Assembly: GCF_008122205.1 (NCBI RefSeq)
Contig: NZ_PHNJ01000009.1
Location: 62,001 to 126,000, forward strand
Reading direction: 5' to 3'
DNA length: 64,000 bases
DNA from: Natronococcus pandeyae
GTDB lineage: Archaea; Halobacteriota; Halobacteria; Halobacteriales; Natrialbaceae
Within the stretch, counting starts at the first letter, position 1; the number at the start of each line of letters is the position of its first letter. The notes beneath the pieces were generated by a model. That model saw nothing but the letters and a program-made list of their open reading frames with translations. It had not been told where the DNA came from and did not search any database. The position numbers were made by a program, and so were the translations under genes. This document shows, in pieces, positions 53,525 through 62,364 of this stretch.

Positions 53525-54438
53525 TCGACCACCGTTCGAACGTCGTCGATGATCGCCTGCGGCCGCGTCTCGTCGCGCCCGTCCGTCGCGTTCGGGTACG
53601 ATCGCTCGACGATCCCCTGCTCGTTGACGAGGAACGCGATGTAGTAGTGGATGTCCTCGGAGTGGTCGTGGTCGTCCCCGTCGTCTTCGGAATCGTCTGC
53701 GTTTCCGTCGCCCTGGGCATCGTCCTCGTGATCGTGGTCGTCACCGTGCTCGTGCTCACCGTCCTCGTGGTCGCTCTCTCCGTGATCGTCGCCTGCGTGG
53801 TCGTCGTGATCGTCCTCGTGTCCCTGCTCGTCGTCTTCGTGGCCCTCGTCCTCGTGATCGTCGTGGTCGTCGTGGCCGTCATCGTGGTCGTGACCGTCGT
53901 CGCCGTGATCGTGGCCACCGACCTGCGCGGGAACGCCGATATCGTCGTTGAGCAGGCTCATGGCTTCCTCGTTGGTTTCCGGCCGGAGGAAGTGCCAGTT
54001 GTCCGCCTCGATGTCGACACCGTACTGTTCGCCGTACTCGCGGAGCGCCTCGGCATCGTCGGTTTCCGGATCGAACGTCATCGCCAGCAGTGCGAGGTCG
54101 TCATCGTACCCCTGTTCAGCGGCGTCCTCCTGGACGAGTTGCAGGAGTTTGGTCAGGGCGCCGCAGTCCTCGGTACAGGAGGTGTAGATGAACGTCAGCA
54201 GGTAGGAACGCTCGCCCTCGAAGTCGGCGAGTGAGACGTCGGTCCCCTCGTGTGGATCCGGGAGCGTAAACGTCGGGAACGCGTCGCCGTGGATCGGGTG
54301 ACTCGGCTCCCCGCGGGGGTGGTCCGGCGGGTCGAGGGCCGTCTCGCTGTCCCCGACGACGGGGAGATCCCCGAGACATCCCGATAGCCCGACCGCGCCG
54401 GCCCCACCCAGCGTTCCCAGATACGCGCGTCGCTTCAT
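53521..54438 (-). CDS. SCO1/SenC copper chaperone with a large His/Asp-rich insert
   Basis: 305 aa from ATG 54438. Tat lipobox LSGC (Cys21). SCO motif Cys88-x3-Cys92 (TSCTEDC) and the third ligand His264 (EDIHYYIAFLV) are conserved. Between them, residues 176-260 are a repetitive insert with 19 His and many Asp/Glu (HDHGDDGHDHDD type). The enzyme would deliver copper to a terminal oxidase, and the insert could store or buffer metal. The gene starts the TlpA-CcdA operon. Confidence 0.9.
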   Translation of the reverse strand: MKRRAYLGTLGGAGAVGLSGCLGDLPVVGDSETALDPPDHPRGEPSHPIHGDAFPTFTLPDPHEGTDVSLADFEGERSYLLTFIYTSCTEDCGALTKLLQLVQEDAAEQGYDDDLALLAMTFDPETDDAEALREYGEQYGVDIEADNWHFLRPETNEEAMSLLNDDIGVPAQVGGHDHGDDGHDHDDGHDDHDDHEDEGHEDDEQGHEDDHDDHAGDDHGESDHEDGEHEHGDDHDHEDDAQGDGNADDSEDDGDDHDHSEDIHYYIAFLVNEQGIVERSYPNATDGRDETRPQAIIDDVRTVVE

Positions 54439-54709
54439 ACCTGAATCGTAGGAGTGGGGATGCAAATGTTCGTTGGTTCGATTTCTGAAAGAGAAAAACG
54501 TCGCCGTTGAGGGGGTCCTTTCCTCGGTTATCGCCATTTCCCGGTATCTGTGACTACACGGAATCGATCCGCCGGCCGGAGCCGGCAGTATCGTAGCCAC
54601 TGACCGTCACTGTCCACTCGATCGCGCGACAGCTGTGCGATCGGCGTGTAAATCGTTTCAGTAGCCACTATAGGTACATGTATGTGGCTCACCGTTGTCC
54701 GCTCCGTCA
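54439..54709. other. Divergent promoter region of the redox/metal block
   Basis: Between the SCO-like gene and the membrane-protein gene. It is A/T-richer near 54480-54500 and 54650-54670. No mini-gene or known operator is seen. Confidence 0.4.
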
Positions 54710-56233
54710 ATGTCGTCGCCGATCGCACGCCGGAGTGCGTTCGCCGTCAGCGTCGGAGCGACCGTCATCGCCGTCGCCGTCGCGATCGACACCGTCGCGG
54801 CGTCGAACGTCGCCGCCGGTCTCGGCGACGAACGAGCGATAACGGTCCCGACCTGGCTGACGCTCCTCACCGGGGCTGGCGCCGTCGGCGCCTCCGCACT
54901 GCTCGCCGCGCTCGTCACCGACCGGCGGGTTATCGACGCCCTCCACGACTGGGAGCTGTCACTCGCCCTCGAGTCCGCTCGCTCGCAGCGGGACTCCGAC
55001 GCCGAGCAGTCGACGGCGGTTCCGACGCCGCCGCGGTGGCTCGTCGTCGGAAGCGCAGTCGGCTCGGTTCTCGGGCTACTGGCGCTCGGTGCCGTCGTGT
55101 TCGTCGGGCTCGAAGGTCCCACGATGGGGACGGCTAACTTCGCGGTCTTGCTCTCGTTCGTCGGTCTCCGCGCGGTACTCCCGACGATCGCCTTTCTCCT
55201 CGTCGATCCCTGGCCGACGGTCGACCCGTTTCGAACGCTCGCGAACGGCGTGAGTGCGCTCCTGGAGCGCGTCCGCGGCTCGCGGTCGCCGACGGAGCGC
55301 CGTCGAACCCTGTCCACAGCCGGCCTGTTCGCGTACCCGTCCCGGCTCAGGTCCTGGCCGGCCGTGATCGGACTGGCCGCGCTCGTCTGGCTCGAGTTGG
55401 TGCTTCCGGTGACGACGAACCCCCAGCTGCTCGCGGCGCTCGCGCTCGGCTACGCGGGGTACGTTCTCGTCGGCTCCGTCCTCTTCTCGCCCGCAGCGTG
55501 GATTCGGCACGCGGATCCGCTCTCGACGCTGTTTCGGCTCTATGGCGCCGTCGCGCCGATCCAGCGCCGGGACGGCGCGTTTCGGCTCGTCGTCCCCGGG
55601 TCGCGACTCCGAAACGGCGACGTGGTCACGGACGCGAGCGAGATCGCGTTCGTCGTGTTGCTGGTCTGGGAGCTCACGTTCAACGGCTTCGTCGTCACGC
55701 CGCCGGGCGCTCACACCATCGAAGCCCTCGTCGGGAGTGGGTTGCCCGCGCCCGCGGCGTACCTGCTGGTGCTGGCCGGCGGCTACGCGCTGGCGCTCGG
55801 ACTGTACGCCCTCGCAACCCGCGCGTCGCGTCGGCTCGCACCGACGTACCTCGCCGAGCGCCTCCTCGCTCGGCGGTTCGCGCCGCCGTTGCTCGCGATC
55901 GCCGCGGGCTACCACCTGGCCCACTACGTCGGGTTCGCGATCTCGCTCGCACCCGCGACGCTCGACGCGGCGGCGAACCCCCTCTCGCCGCCGGTGAACC
56001 CGACGACGCTCGCCTTGCCGGGGTGGATGGGGACGCTCGAGATCGTGATGTTACTGGCGGGTCACCTGCTCGCGATCTGGGCCGCCCACGCAGTCGCCTA
56101 CGACGTCTTTCCCGGCCGTCTACAGGCCGTCCGCAGCCAGTACCCGTTCCTCGCCCTGATGGTCGTCTACACCGCCGTGAGCCTCTGGTTGCTGACGATG
56201 CCGACGACGCAGCCGCCGTACGTCGCCGGCTGA
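54710..56233 (+). CDS. Polytopic membrane protein, unknown
   Basis: 507 aa from ATG 54710 (MSSPIARRS); a TTG five codons upstream is possible. About twelve hydrophobic segments; the middle holds PAAWIRHADPLSTLFRLYGAVAP and the end GYHLAHYVGFAISLAP and GHLLAIWAAHAVAYDVFPG. Paired His residues in the last helices (HLAHY, GHLLAIWAAH) could bind a metal or heme. Its position next to SCO, TlpA, CcdA and an iron-transport protein suggests a role in metal or respiratory-complex assembly; no family named. Confidence 0.75.
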   Translation: MSSPIARRSAFAVSVGATVIAVAVAIDTVAASNVAAGLGDERAITVPTWLTLLTGAGAVGASALLAALVTDRRVIDALHDWELSLALESARSQRDSDAEQSTAVPTPPRWLVVGSAVGSVLGLLALGAVVFVGLEGPTMGTANFAVLLSFVGLRAVLPTIAFLLVDPWPTVDPFRTLANGVSALLERVRGSRSPTERRRTLSTAGLFAYPSRLRSWPAVIGLAALVWLELVLPVTTNPQLLAALALGYAGYVLVGSVLFSPAAWIRHADPLSTLFRLYGAVAPIQRRDGAFRLVVPGSRLRNGDVVTDASEIAFVVLLVWELTFNGFVVTPPGAHTIEALVGSGLPAPAAYLLVLAGGYALALGLYALATRASRRLAPTYLAERLLARRFAPPLLAIAAGYHLAHYVGFAISLAPATLDAAANPLSPPVNPTTLALPGWMGTLEIVMLLAGHLLAIWAAHAVAYDVFPGRLQAVRSQYPFLALMVVYTAVSLWLLTMPTTQPPYVAG

Positions 56234-56298
56234 ATCTCGCGGCTCGGTCACTGCAAGAACCGATACTCGTTTTTCCGCCGGCGTCGAACGGCTGGACC

Positions 56299-57417
56299 AT
56301 GGACCGCCGGGAGATCCTCCGTGGCACGGCCGCCGCCTGTACGCTCGGCGTCGCCGGCTGTCTCGAGCGGCTCGGTTTCGAGGAGGAGTCCGCCTGGGCG
56401 AACCCGCCGCTCGTGGAGGATCGGCCGGACGCCGTCTACCGTCCCGCGAGCGCCGAGGAGATGGGCGTCTACGGGACGGCGAGCGAGGGCGATTACGCCC
56501 TCGAACTGTCGTACACGTTCCCCCACCGGTTCTGGATCCCCGGCCAGGGCGGCAGCCGGGTCGAGGTCGATGCCGACGACAGCGTCCATCTCATGCTGAC
56601 GGTCTGGGACACCGAGACCGAGACGATCCTGCCGGTGGATATGACCCTCGAGATTCGGCGGGACGGCGAGCGGATCGACGGCGTCGGCAGTTCGCCCTGG
56701 CCGATGCTCTCCCAGCGGATGGGGTTTCACTACGGCGACAACGTCCGGCTGCCCGGCGAGGGCGAGTACACACTCAGGGCTCGCGTCGGCCCCGTTGACG
56801 CCGTTCGAACCGGTGACTTCGAGGGCCGACTGGACGAGGCCGCGACCCTCGAGGTCGCGTTCGCGTTCGATCGCTCGGACGTCCACGACCTCGAGTTCGC
56901 GCTCGTCGACGAGGACCGCCGCGGCGAGCGCGACGCGTTGCCGTTGATGGATCGCGACGACCACGAGGATAGCACAGCGGATGGTCAGGACCGCGGTGAC
57001 CACGACATCGGCCCGCCACCGACCGCTCGGGGGCCAGCCGTCGACGACCTTCCCGGTGATCTGCTCGGGACCGAGCGCAGCGCCGACGCGGCGATTTCCG
57101 CCGTGGAAACCCGCCTCGAGCGGTTCGGCGGCGACTCGTACCTGGCCGTTCTCCCGCGGACGCCGTACAACGACGTCGTTCTCCCGTTTACGTCGCTGAC
57201 GGCGACGATCGAGCGCGACGGCTCGATGGTGCTCGAGGAGCCGCTTTCCGAGGTGCTGGACCACGAGTTCGGCCACCACTACGGAATCGCGATCGATCCG
57301 CTCGAGGCGGGCGACGAGGTGACGGTCGCGGTCGATGCCCCGCCGCAGGTCTCTCGCCACGACGGATACGAGACCGCATTCTTCGAATTCGAGGACGTAA
57401 CGTTCACCATCGGCTAA
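56299..57417 (+). CDS. Tat lipoprotein of the DUF7350/iron-transporter (Tp34-like) type
   Basis: 372 aa from ATG 56299. Signal MDRREILRGTAAACTLGVAGC with a lipobox Cys. The mature protein has two beta sandwiches: WIPGQGGSRVEV, LPVDMTLEIRRDGERID and MGFHYGDNVRLPGEGEYTLRARVGP in the first, and DSYLAVLPRTPYNDVVLPF and VLDHEFGHHYGIAIDPLEAGDEV in the second. Met and His residues (WPMLSQRMGFHYGDN) resemble metal-binding P19/Tp34-like proteins. Function in Fe or Cu uptake is inferred from motif and neighbours. Confidence 0.75.
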   Translation: MDRREILRGTAAACTLGVAGCLERLGFEEESAWANPPLVEDRPDAVYRPASAEEMGVYGTASEGDYALELSYTFPHRFWIPGQGGSRVEVDADDSVHLMLTVWDTETETILPVDMTLEIRRDGERIDGVGSSPWPMLSQRMGFHYGDNVRLPGEGEYTLRARVGPVDAVRTGDFEGRLDEAATLEVAFAFDRSDVHDLEFALVDEDRRGERDALPLMDRDDHEDSTADGQDRGDHDIGPPPTARGPAVDDLPGDLLGTERSADAAISAVETRLERFGGDSYLAVLPRTPYNDVVLPFTSLTATIERDGSMVLEEPLSEVLDHEFGHHYGIAIDPLEAGDEVTVAVDAPPQVSRHDGYETAFFEFEDVTFTIG

Positions 57418-57700
57418 TTTAGCGAATCGCTAGTGGCGAAATTGTTCGGTACCTGAACTGATTGATACTGCCTACGATCTGCGTAATCGTCCGCAACATA
57501 TGCCGTTCAACCCGTCAAATCGACTTAGGGGTGTTAACCTGTCACACAGTGTAATAACCTGCGCCGGTCTGAACCGAAACATCCGCGTCCACTGTTTACG
57601 CGAAATAACGCCCGACTGGCGTCGGAAACACCGGACGGTCGACGTCGACAGATCGCTTACGACTAGTATAACTATTTGGGTGAATCGGCTACTCGGAACT

Positions 57701-57877
57701 ATGTCCCAATCAAACCACCCAGATGTACATATCGGTTGCCCGGAGTGTAACGGCACCGTGAACGCATCAGTTCCCCATGGCCCTGGGATCGATGGGGAGC
57801 GCAGGCTCAACCGCCTCCGCGGGAAGGAAGCCAGTTGCCGGAACTGCGGCCACGAACTCGAACTCTACTACTACTGA
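57701..57877 (+). CDS. Small zinc-ribbon protein
   Basis: 58 aa from ATG 57701. Two Cys pairs (IGCPECNGTV and ASCRNCGHELELYYY) form a single zinc ribbon around a basic turn. The upstream extension in the same frame is basic and unlikely. TATAACTA 27-34 bases upstream of the ATG is its core promoter. Function unknown. Confidence 0.75.
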   Translation: MSQSNHPDVHIGCPECNGTVNASVPHGPGIDGERRLNRLRGKEASCRNCGHELELYYY

Positions 57878-58049
57878 GCGGGATCGGACGACGCTCTCCT
57901 GCTTTTCGAACGATCGATAGGACGCGGATTCTTTCGGCAATACACTGATAATTTCACCTGGCTCGCTCTCCTTGCCGTCGGATGACAGAGGGTAGTGTGA
58001 GAAGAGCGATAGAAGAGTTTACCCGTCATCTTCGATTATCTTCCGGAGC

Positions 58050-59969
58050 ATGACCTCGACCTCCGACTCACACAGGGACCTCTACAGCCGGGTTCACCAA
58101 CAGGAGGTCGTTGCTGAACTCGGAAAGCACGCACTCGAGACCGACGACCTCGATCGATTACTGCACGACGCCTCGGCCGCCGTCGCCGAGACAGTAGACA
58201 CCGAGTACGCGACGGTTCTCGAGTTGCTTCCCGCTGGCGACGAAGCCGTTCTCCGACAGGGGGTCGGATGGGAGGACGAACTGATCGGATCGACGACGGT
58301 GGTTGCGGATCAGGGCTCTCGGGCAGATCCCACGCTGCTCACCGAACACCCGATTGTCGTCGACGACCTGCGGACCGACGAACGATTCTCCGACTGCGAG
58401 TTACTCGCCGAAAGCGAGGCCGTCAGCGGTATCACCGGGCTTATCGGCTCGGTCGACGATCCGTGGGGGATCCTGGGAACGTACACGACGGAACGATACG
58501 AGTTCACGGAGCACGACGCCAACTTCGTACAGAGCGTTGCGAACATCATCGCGGCAGCGATCGAGAACGAACAGGCACAGCGCGACCTCGAAGAGATCTA
58601 CGGCCGCATCTCGGACGCCTTCTTCGCGCTCAACGAGGAGTGGGAGTTCACGTATCTCAACGAGCGTGCACACGAGTTGATCAATCCGGAGAACCGGGAA
58701 CTGGTCGGAAAGAGGGTCTGGGACGAGTTTCCCGAAGCGCTCAGCAAGGATTTCAGGCCGAAGTACGAGCGGGCGATGTACGAACAGGAACCCCTCTCGT
58801 TCGAGGAGTACTATCCCGACCCGCTCGACCGCTGGTTCGAGGTGCGAGCCTACCCCTCGAAAACGGGACTCTCGGTGTACTTCCAGGACGTCACCAACCG
58901 CAAGGAACACGAACGAGAACTCGAGTTGTTTCGAACCCTCCTGGACCACTCCAACGATATCGTACTCGTGGTCGAACCACAGACGGGGCGGTTACTGGAC
59001 GCCAACGAGACTGCCTGTCGTCGGCTCGGATACGATCGAGGCGAGCTACTCGAGTTATCAGTTCTCGACATCGAGCGGCGCTTTGCCGACGTCGCCGAGT
59101 GGCGGGCTCACGTCGAGAACGTGGAAGCCGAGAACGCAGTGACGATCATCGGCGAACACGAACGGAAGGATGGATCGACCTATCCGGCGGAGGTCAACGT
59201 CGCTCACGTCGAACTGAATCAGGAGTATATGATCGCAATCGCTCGCGATATTACCGAGCGACAGAAGCGCGAACGGAAACTGGAAGAGTCGAACGAGCGC
59301 CTCGAGCAGTTCGCCTACGCAGCCTCTCACGACCTGCAGGAACCGCTGCGGATGGTCTCGAGCTACCTCAAACTCATCGAGAGCCGGTACGCCGACGCGC
59401 TCGACGAGGACGGCGAAGAGTTCCTCGAGTTCGCGATCGATGGCGCGGATCGAATGCGCGACATGATCCACGGCCTCCTCCAGTACTCTCGCGTGGAAAC
59501 CCAGGGTGATCCGTTCGAACCGGTCGACCTCGAGAACGTCCTCGAAGAGGTGCTCGAAGATCTCCACCTCCAGATCCAAGAGACGAACGCCAGAGTCACG
59601 ACGGAGGAACTGCCCCGCGTGAGGGGTGACGTCAGCCAGTTGCGGCAGGTCTTCCAGAACATCCTGAGTAATGCGCTCACGTACAGCGGCGACGAGCCGC
59701 CTCGCGTTCACATTTCGGCCGAACGGAACGGGCGGCGGTGGACTATTTCGATTCGCGACGAGGGGATCGGGATCGATCCCGAGGATCAAGACCACGTCTT
59801 CGAGGTGTTCGAGCGACTCCACACCCGCAGCGAACACCAGGGAACCGGCATCGGACTCGCACTCAGTCAACGGATCGTCGAGCGCCACGGCGGCGAGATC
59901 TGGGTCGACTCCGAACCCGGCGAGGGGTCGACGTTCTCGTTTACGCTTCTGCCGTCGCGTGACCGGTAA
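58050..59969 (+). CDS. Sensor histidine kinase, GAF-PAS-PAS-HisKA-HATPase
   Basis: 639 aa, soluble. A GAF domain at about 30-180 (ALETDDLDRLLHDASAAVAETV), PAS at about 185-285 (RISDAFFALNEEWEFTYLNE), PAS at about 300-400 (RTLLDHSNDIVLVVEPQTGRLLDANETA), then HisKA with His427 in AASHDLQEPLRM and an HATPase with N box NILSNALTYSG, G1 DEGIGIDPEDQ and G2 GTGIGLALS. It resembles the bacteriophytochrome-type kinases of haloarchaea. No response regulator is adjacent. Confidence 0.93.
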   Translation: MTSTSDSHRDLYSRVHQQEVVAELGKHALETDDLDRLLHDASAAVAETVDTEYATVLELLPAGDEAVLRQGVGWEDELIGSTTVVADQGSRADPTLLTEHPIVVDDLRTDERFSDCELLAESEAVSGITGLIGSVDDPWGILGTYTTERYEFTEHDANFVQSVANIIAAAIENEQAQRDLEEIYGRISDAFFALNEEWEFTYLNERAHELINPENRELVGKRVWDEFPEALSKDFRPKYERAMYEQEPLSFEEYYPDPLDRWFEVRAYPSKTGLSVYFQDVTNRKEHERELELFRTLLDHSNDIVLVVEPQTGRLLDANETACRRLGYDRGELLELSVLDIERRFADVAEWRAHVENVEAENAVTIIGEHERKDGSTYPAEVNVAHVELNQEYMIAIARDITERQKRERKLEESNERLEQFAYAASHDLQEPLRMVSSYLKLIESRYADALDEDGEEFLEFAIDGADRMRDMIHGLLQYSRVETQGDPFEPVDLENVLEEVLEDLHLQIQETNARVTTEELPRVRGDVSQLRQVFQNILSNALTYSGDEPPRVHISAERNGRRWTISIRDEGIGIDPEDQDHVFEVFERLHTRSEHQGTGIGLALSQRIVERHGGEIWVDSEPGEGSTFSFTLLPSRDR

Positions 59970-60108
59970 CGTCCGGTCCACCGCGGACGAAGAGTCCACC
60001 GTGGGATCCGACGCGAATCTCGCTTGGAATGCGGATCGAGAGTGACCGAGGGCGCGGTAGCGTCGACAGGCGCCGCTCGAAGCACTTTTTACAGTTCCTA
60101 CTCACGAG

Positions 60109-60146
60109 TTGTTCGCAAAGAAATGCTCCGTCTGGGATTTGAACCC
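60109..60146. repeat. Direct repeat of the tRNA-Glu 3' end (att-like scar)
   Basis: A 38-base sequence that repeats 60212-60249 with one mismatch (A versus G). The latter includes the last 23 bases of tRNA-Glu and 15 bases beyond. Such duplications arise when an integrase inserts an element at a tRNA gene. The remaining sequence between the copies is only 65 bases, so an element was lost or a short one remains. Confidence 0.7.
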
Positions 60147-60211
60147 GATGCAAATCTCGCTACGCTCGATTTCCGTGGTTCAAATCCAGGTTACATTCTT
60201 CGCTCACGGAA
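60147..60211. other. Spacer between the two att-like repeats
   Basis: 65 bases containing TGGTTCAAATCCAGG, another tRNA-like T-arm word. No coding capacity. It may be what is left of several rounds of insertion and loss. Confidence 0.4.
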
Positions 60212-60226
60212 TTGTTCGCAAAGAAG

Positions 60227-60301
60227 TGCTCCGTCTGGGATTTGAACCCAGGTCATCGGCTCGAAAGGCCGAAATGATTGGCCGGACTACACCAACGGAG
60301 C
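60227..60301 (-). tRNA. tRNA-Glu (anticodon TTC)
   Basis: 75 bases. Acceptor GCTCCGT/ACGGAGC, discriminator A, D arm with GGCC, anticodon stem CGGCC/GGCCG-like with loop reading TTTCGAG around the anticodon TTC, T arm TGGGTTCAAATCCCA. No CCA is encoded, as usual in haloarchaea. The 3' end is duplicated at 60109-60146. Confidence 0.93.
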
Positions 60302-60610
60302 TGAACGCATTCACTGCTTGCCGAGGGCTAGTAAAAAGCGTTCCGTTCCGAGGCGGCAGTGGTACACTCTGACGCACTAACTCATCACATCACGGACACG
60401 CTTCTCGGAATCGGTATTCTCGAGAGCGAATCCACGATGGTCCATCGAACGCCGACGACTCCCCCTCGAGCCAGAACAGTCTGTAATGAAGCGTTATGCT
60501 GCGATTCGCCTCGCCGGGAGCGCGTGAAAGGTGGGATTCCTACGCCGAACGTCCGTGCGAGTCCAGCCGACACCTCAATCCTTTTGATCCCGCGATACGA
60601 GCCATCGGGC
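60302..60610. other. Intergenic region upstream of the FAH gene
   Basis: No convincing gene. CCTTTTGATC at about 60578, some 30 bases before ATG 60611, is a weak core promoter candidate. Confidence 0.4.
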
Positions 60611-61348
60611 ATGAAATACGTTCGATTCCGCGACCCCGCAGGCGCCGTCCGTCGCGGCGAGTTCGAGAGCGGTCACGTTCACTTCGCGAACGAGAGTTAC
60701 GCGCTCGAGGACGAGAAGATCGACGTCCTCCCGCCCTGCGAGCCCTCGAAGATCGTCTGCATCGGGCGCAACTACGCGGCCCACGCCGACGAGATGGACT
60801 CGGAGGTTCCGGACCGGCCGCTGCTCTTCCTGAAGCCGCCGAACGCGCTCGCGGCCCACGGCGACACCGTCACGGCGCCCGCCGGCAAGGAGCGCATCGA
60901 CTACGAGGCCGAACTCGGCGTCGTCATCGGCGAGCAGTGCCGACACGTCCCCGAGTCGGAGGCGATGGACGTCGTCGAGGGCTACACCTGCGTGAACGAC
61001 ATCTCGAACCGGGACGACCAGCGCCAGGAGCAGAACTGGGTCCGCGGGAAGGCCTTCGACGGGGCCGCGCCGATGGGACCCGTGCTCGCGACGCCGGACG
61101 AGGTTCCCGACGACGCAGCCGTTCGGTCGCGCGTCAACGGCGAGACGAAGCAAGACGGCTCGCTCGACCAGCTCATCTTCTCGATCCCGGAGCTGATCGC
61201 CGAAATTACGACCTACCTCACGCTCGAGCCCGGCGACGTGATCGCGACCGGGACGCCGGAGGGGGTCGGCCCGCTCGAGGACGGCGACGACGTCGAGATC
61301 GAAGTCGAGGGCGTCGGGACGCTCGAGCACTCGATCAGACGCCCCTGA
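60611..61348 (+). CDS. Fumarylacetoacetate hydrolase family protein
   Basis: 245 aa from ATG 60611. FAH fold: KIVCIGRNYAAHADEM, PLLFLKPPNAL, the metal/catalytic region DYEAELGVVIGE, NDISNRDDQ and GDVIATGTPEGVGPLEDGD. The family includes 2-hydroxyhepta-2,4-diene-1,7-dioate isomerases and acylpyruvate hydrolases of aromatic and sugar-acid catabolism; the substrate cannot be read off. A long inverted repeat follows its stop. Confidence 0.92.
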   Translation: MKYVRFRDPAGAVRRGEFESGHVHFANESYALEDEKIDVLPPCEPSKIVCIGRNYAAHADEMDSEVPDRPLLFLKPPNALAAHGDTVTAPAGKERIDYEAELGVVIGEQCRHVPESEAMDVVEGYTCVNDISNRDDQRQEQNWVRGKAFDGAAPMGPVLATPDEVPDDAAVRSRVNGETKQDGSLDQLIFSIPELIAEITTYLTLEPGDVIATGTPEGVGPLEDGDDVEIEVEGVGTLEHSIRRP

Positions 61349-61429
61349 GACGGCCTGCTCGAAGTCAGTTCCGGCGCGACCGCGAGCCGTCCTGCGGTCG
61401 TGCCAGGAAATCGTTACAGCAGCCCGTCT
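61348..61429. repeat. Long inverted repeat, copy 2
   Basis: Outer arms AGACGGCCTGCT (61348-61359) and AGCAGCCCGTCT (61418-61429), one mismatch; inner arms GGCGCGACCGC (61373-61383) and GCGGTCGTGCC (61394-61404), one mismatch. It shares AAATCGTTACA with the opposite strand of copy 1 (33380-33460) and also begins at a stop codon. Confidence 0.65.
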
Positions 61430-61477
61430 GAACGAACACCGCCAACGCTTTTCGCGTCCCTGCACCAATCATCGCGT

Positions 61478-62179
61478 ATGACCGTTCGATACGGTGCGAT
61501 CGACGTCGACTGGCTCGGCTACGCGACCGTCCGCCTCGAGGGCGAGACGGGTGCGGTCGTCTACATGGACCCCGGCCGATACGGGGTTCTCGACGACTAC
61601 GACGCCCGCGACGGCGATCTGGTCCTGGTGAGTCACGACGATCACTACGATCCGGAGGGTATCCGGCGGGTTGCCCACGAGGACGCGATCGTCGTCATCC
61701 ACGAGGCGATCGACGCCAACGAGATCGACCGCGTCGACGAACAGCCCGAAGACCTCCCCTACGAGGTCGAACGCGTCGGTGCCGACGAGTCGTTCGTGCT
61801 CGGCCCGCTCGACCTGTACACGACGCCGGCGTACAACGAACCCGGCGGCCCGTACACTGACGAGGACGGGACGCCCTACCACCACGAGGGCGAAGGCTGT
61901 GGGTTTGGCGTCACGATCGACGGCGTCACCGCGTTCTGGCCCGGCGACACCGACGTCCTCCCGGTCCACGAGGAGCTGGCGGTCGACGTCTTCCTGCCGC
62001 CCATCGGCGGCGCGTTCACGATGGATCGCCACGACGTGGCGGCGCTCGCCGAGACGATGGATCCCGGATTCGTGTTGCCGATTCACTACGACACGTTCGA
62101 GGCGCTCGAGACCGACGCGGAGGCGTTCGTCGTCGACGTCGCCACGCGGGGCGTGCCGGTCGTTCTGGACGACAACTAA
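61478..62179 (+). CDS. Metallo-beta-lactamase-fold hydrolase (UlaG/UPF0173-like)
   Basis: 233 aa from ATG 61478. The metal motif VSHDDHYDPEGIRRV (H-x-D-H type, with SHDDHYD), the second-site GDTDVLP, and HYDTFE near the C terminus. This is the small MBL branch (UPF0173) with unknown substrates; cytoplasmic. The start is chosen because the upstream frame is basic. Confidence 0.88.
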   Translation: MTVRYGAIDVDWLGYATVRLEGETGAVVYMDPGRYGVLDDYDARDGDLVLVSHDDHYDPEGIRRVAHEDAIVVIHEAIDANEIDRVDEQPEDLPYEVERVGADESFVLGPLDLYTTPAYNEPGGPYTDEDGTPYHHEGEGCGFGVTIDGVTAFWPGDTDVLPVHEELAVDVFLPPIGGAFTMDRHDVAALAETMDPGFVLPIHYDTFEALETDAEAFVVDVATRGVPVVLDDN

Positions 62180-62364
62180 CGTTTCTCGAGATACGTTTTT
62201 TCGCTGACCGAATTCCGACGATTTCCGCGAGTATATACGTTTTCTCGCGTATTTTTTGACAATGACCGTGATACACATTCGACATCATACACGTATCGGC
62301 CGGATCGAAGTGCCGATCGACGAGCCGGCGGCCGGTGACATCTCTCGCTCCGCAGGCGTGTGAG

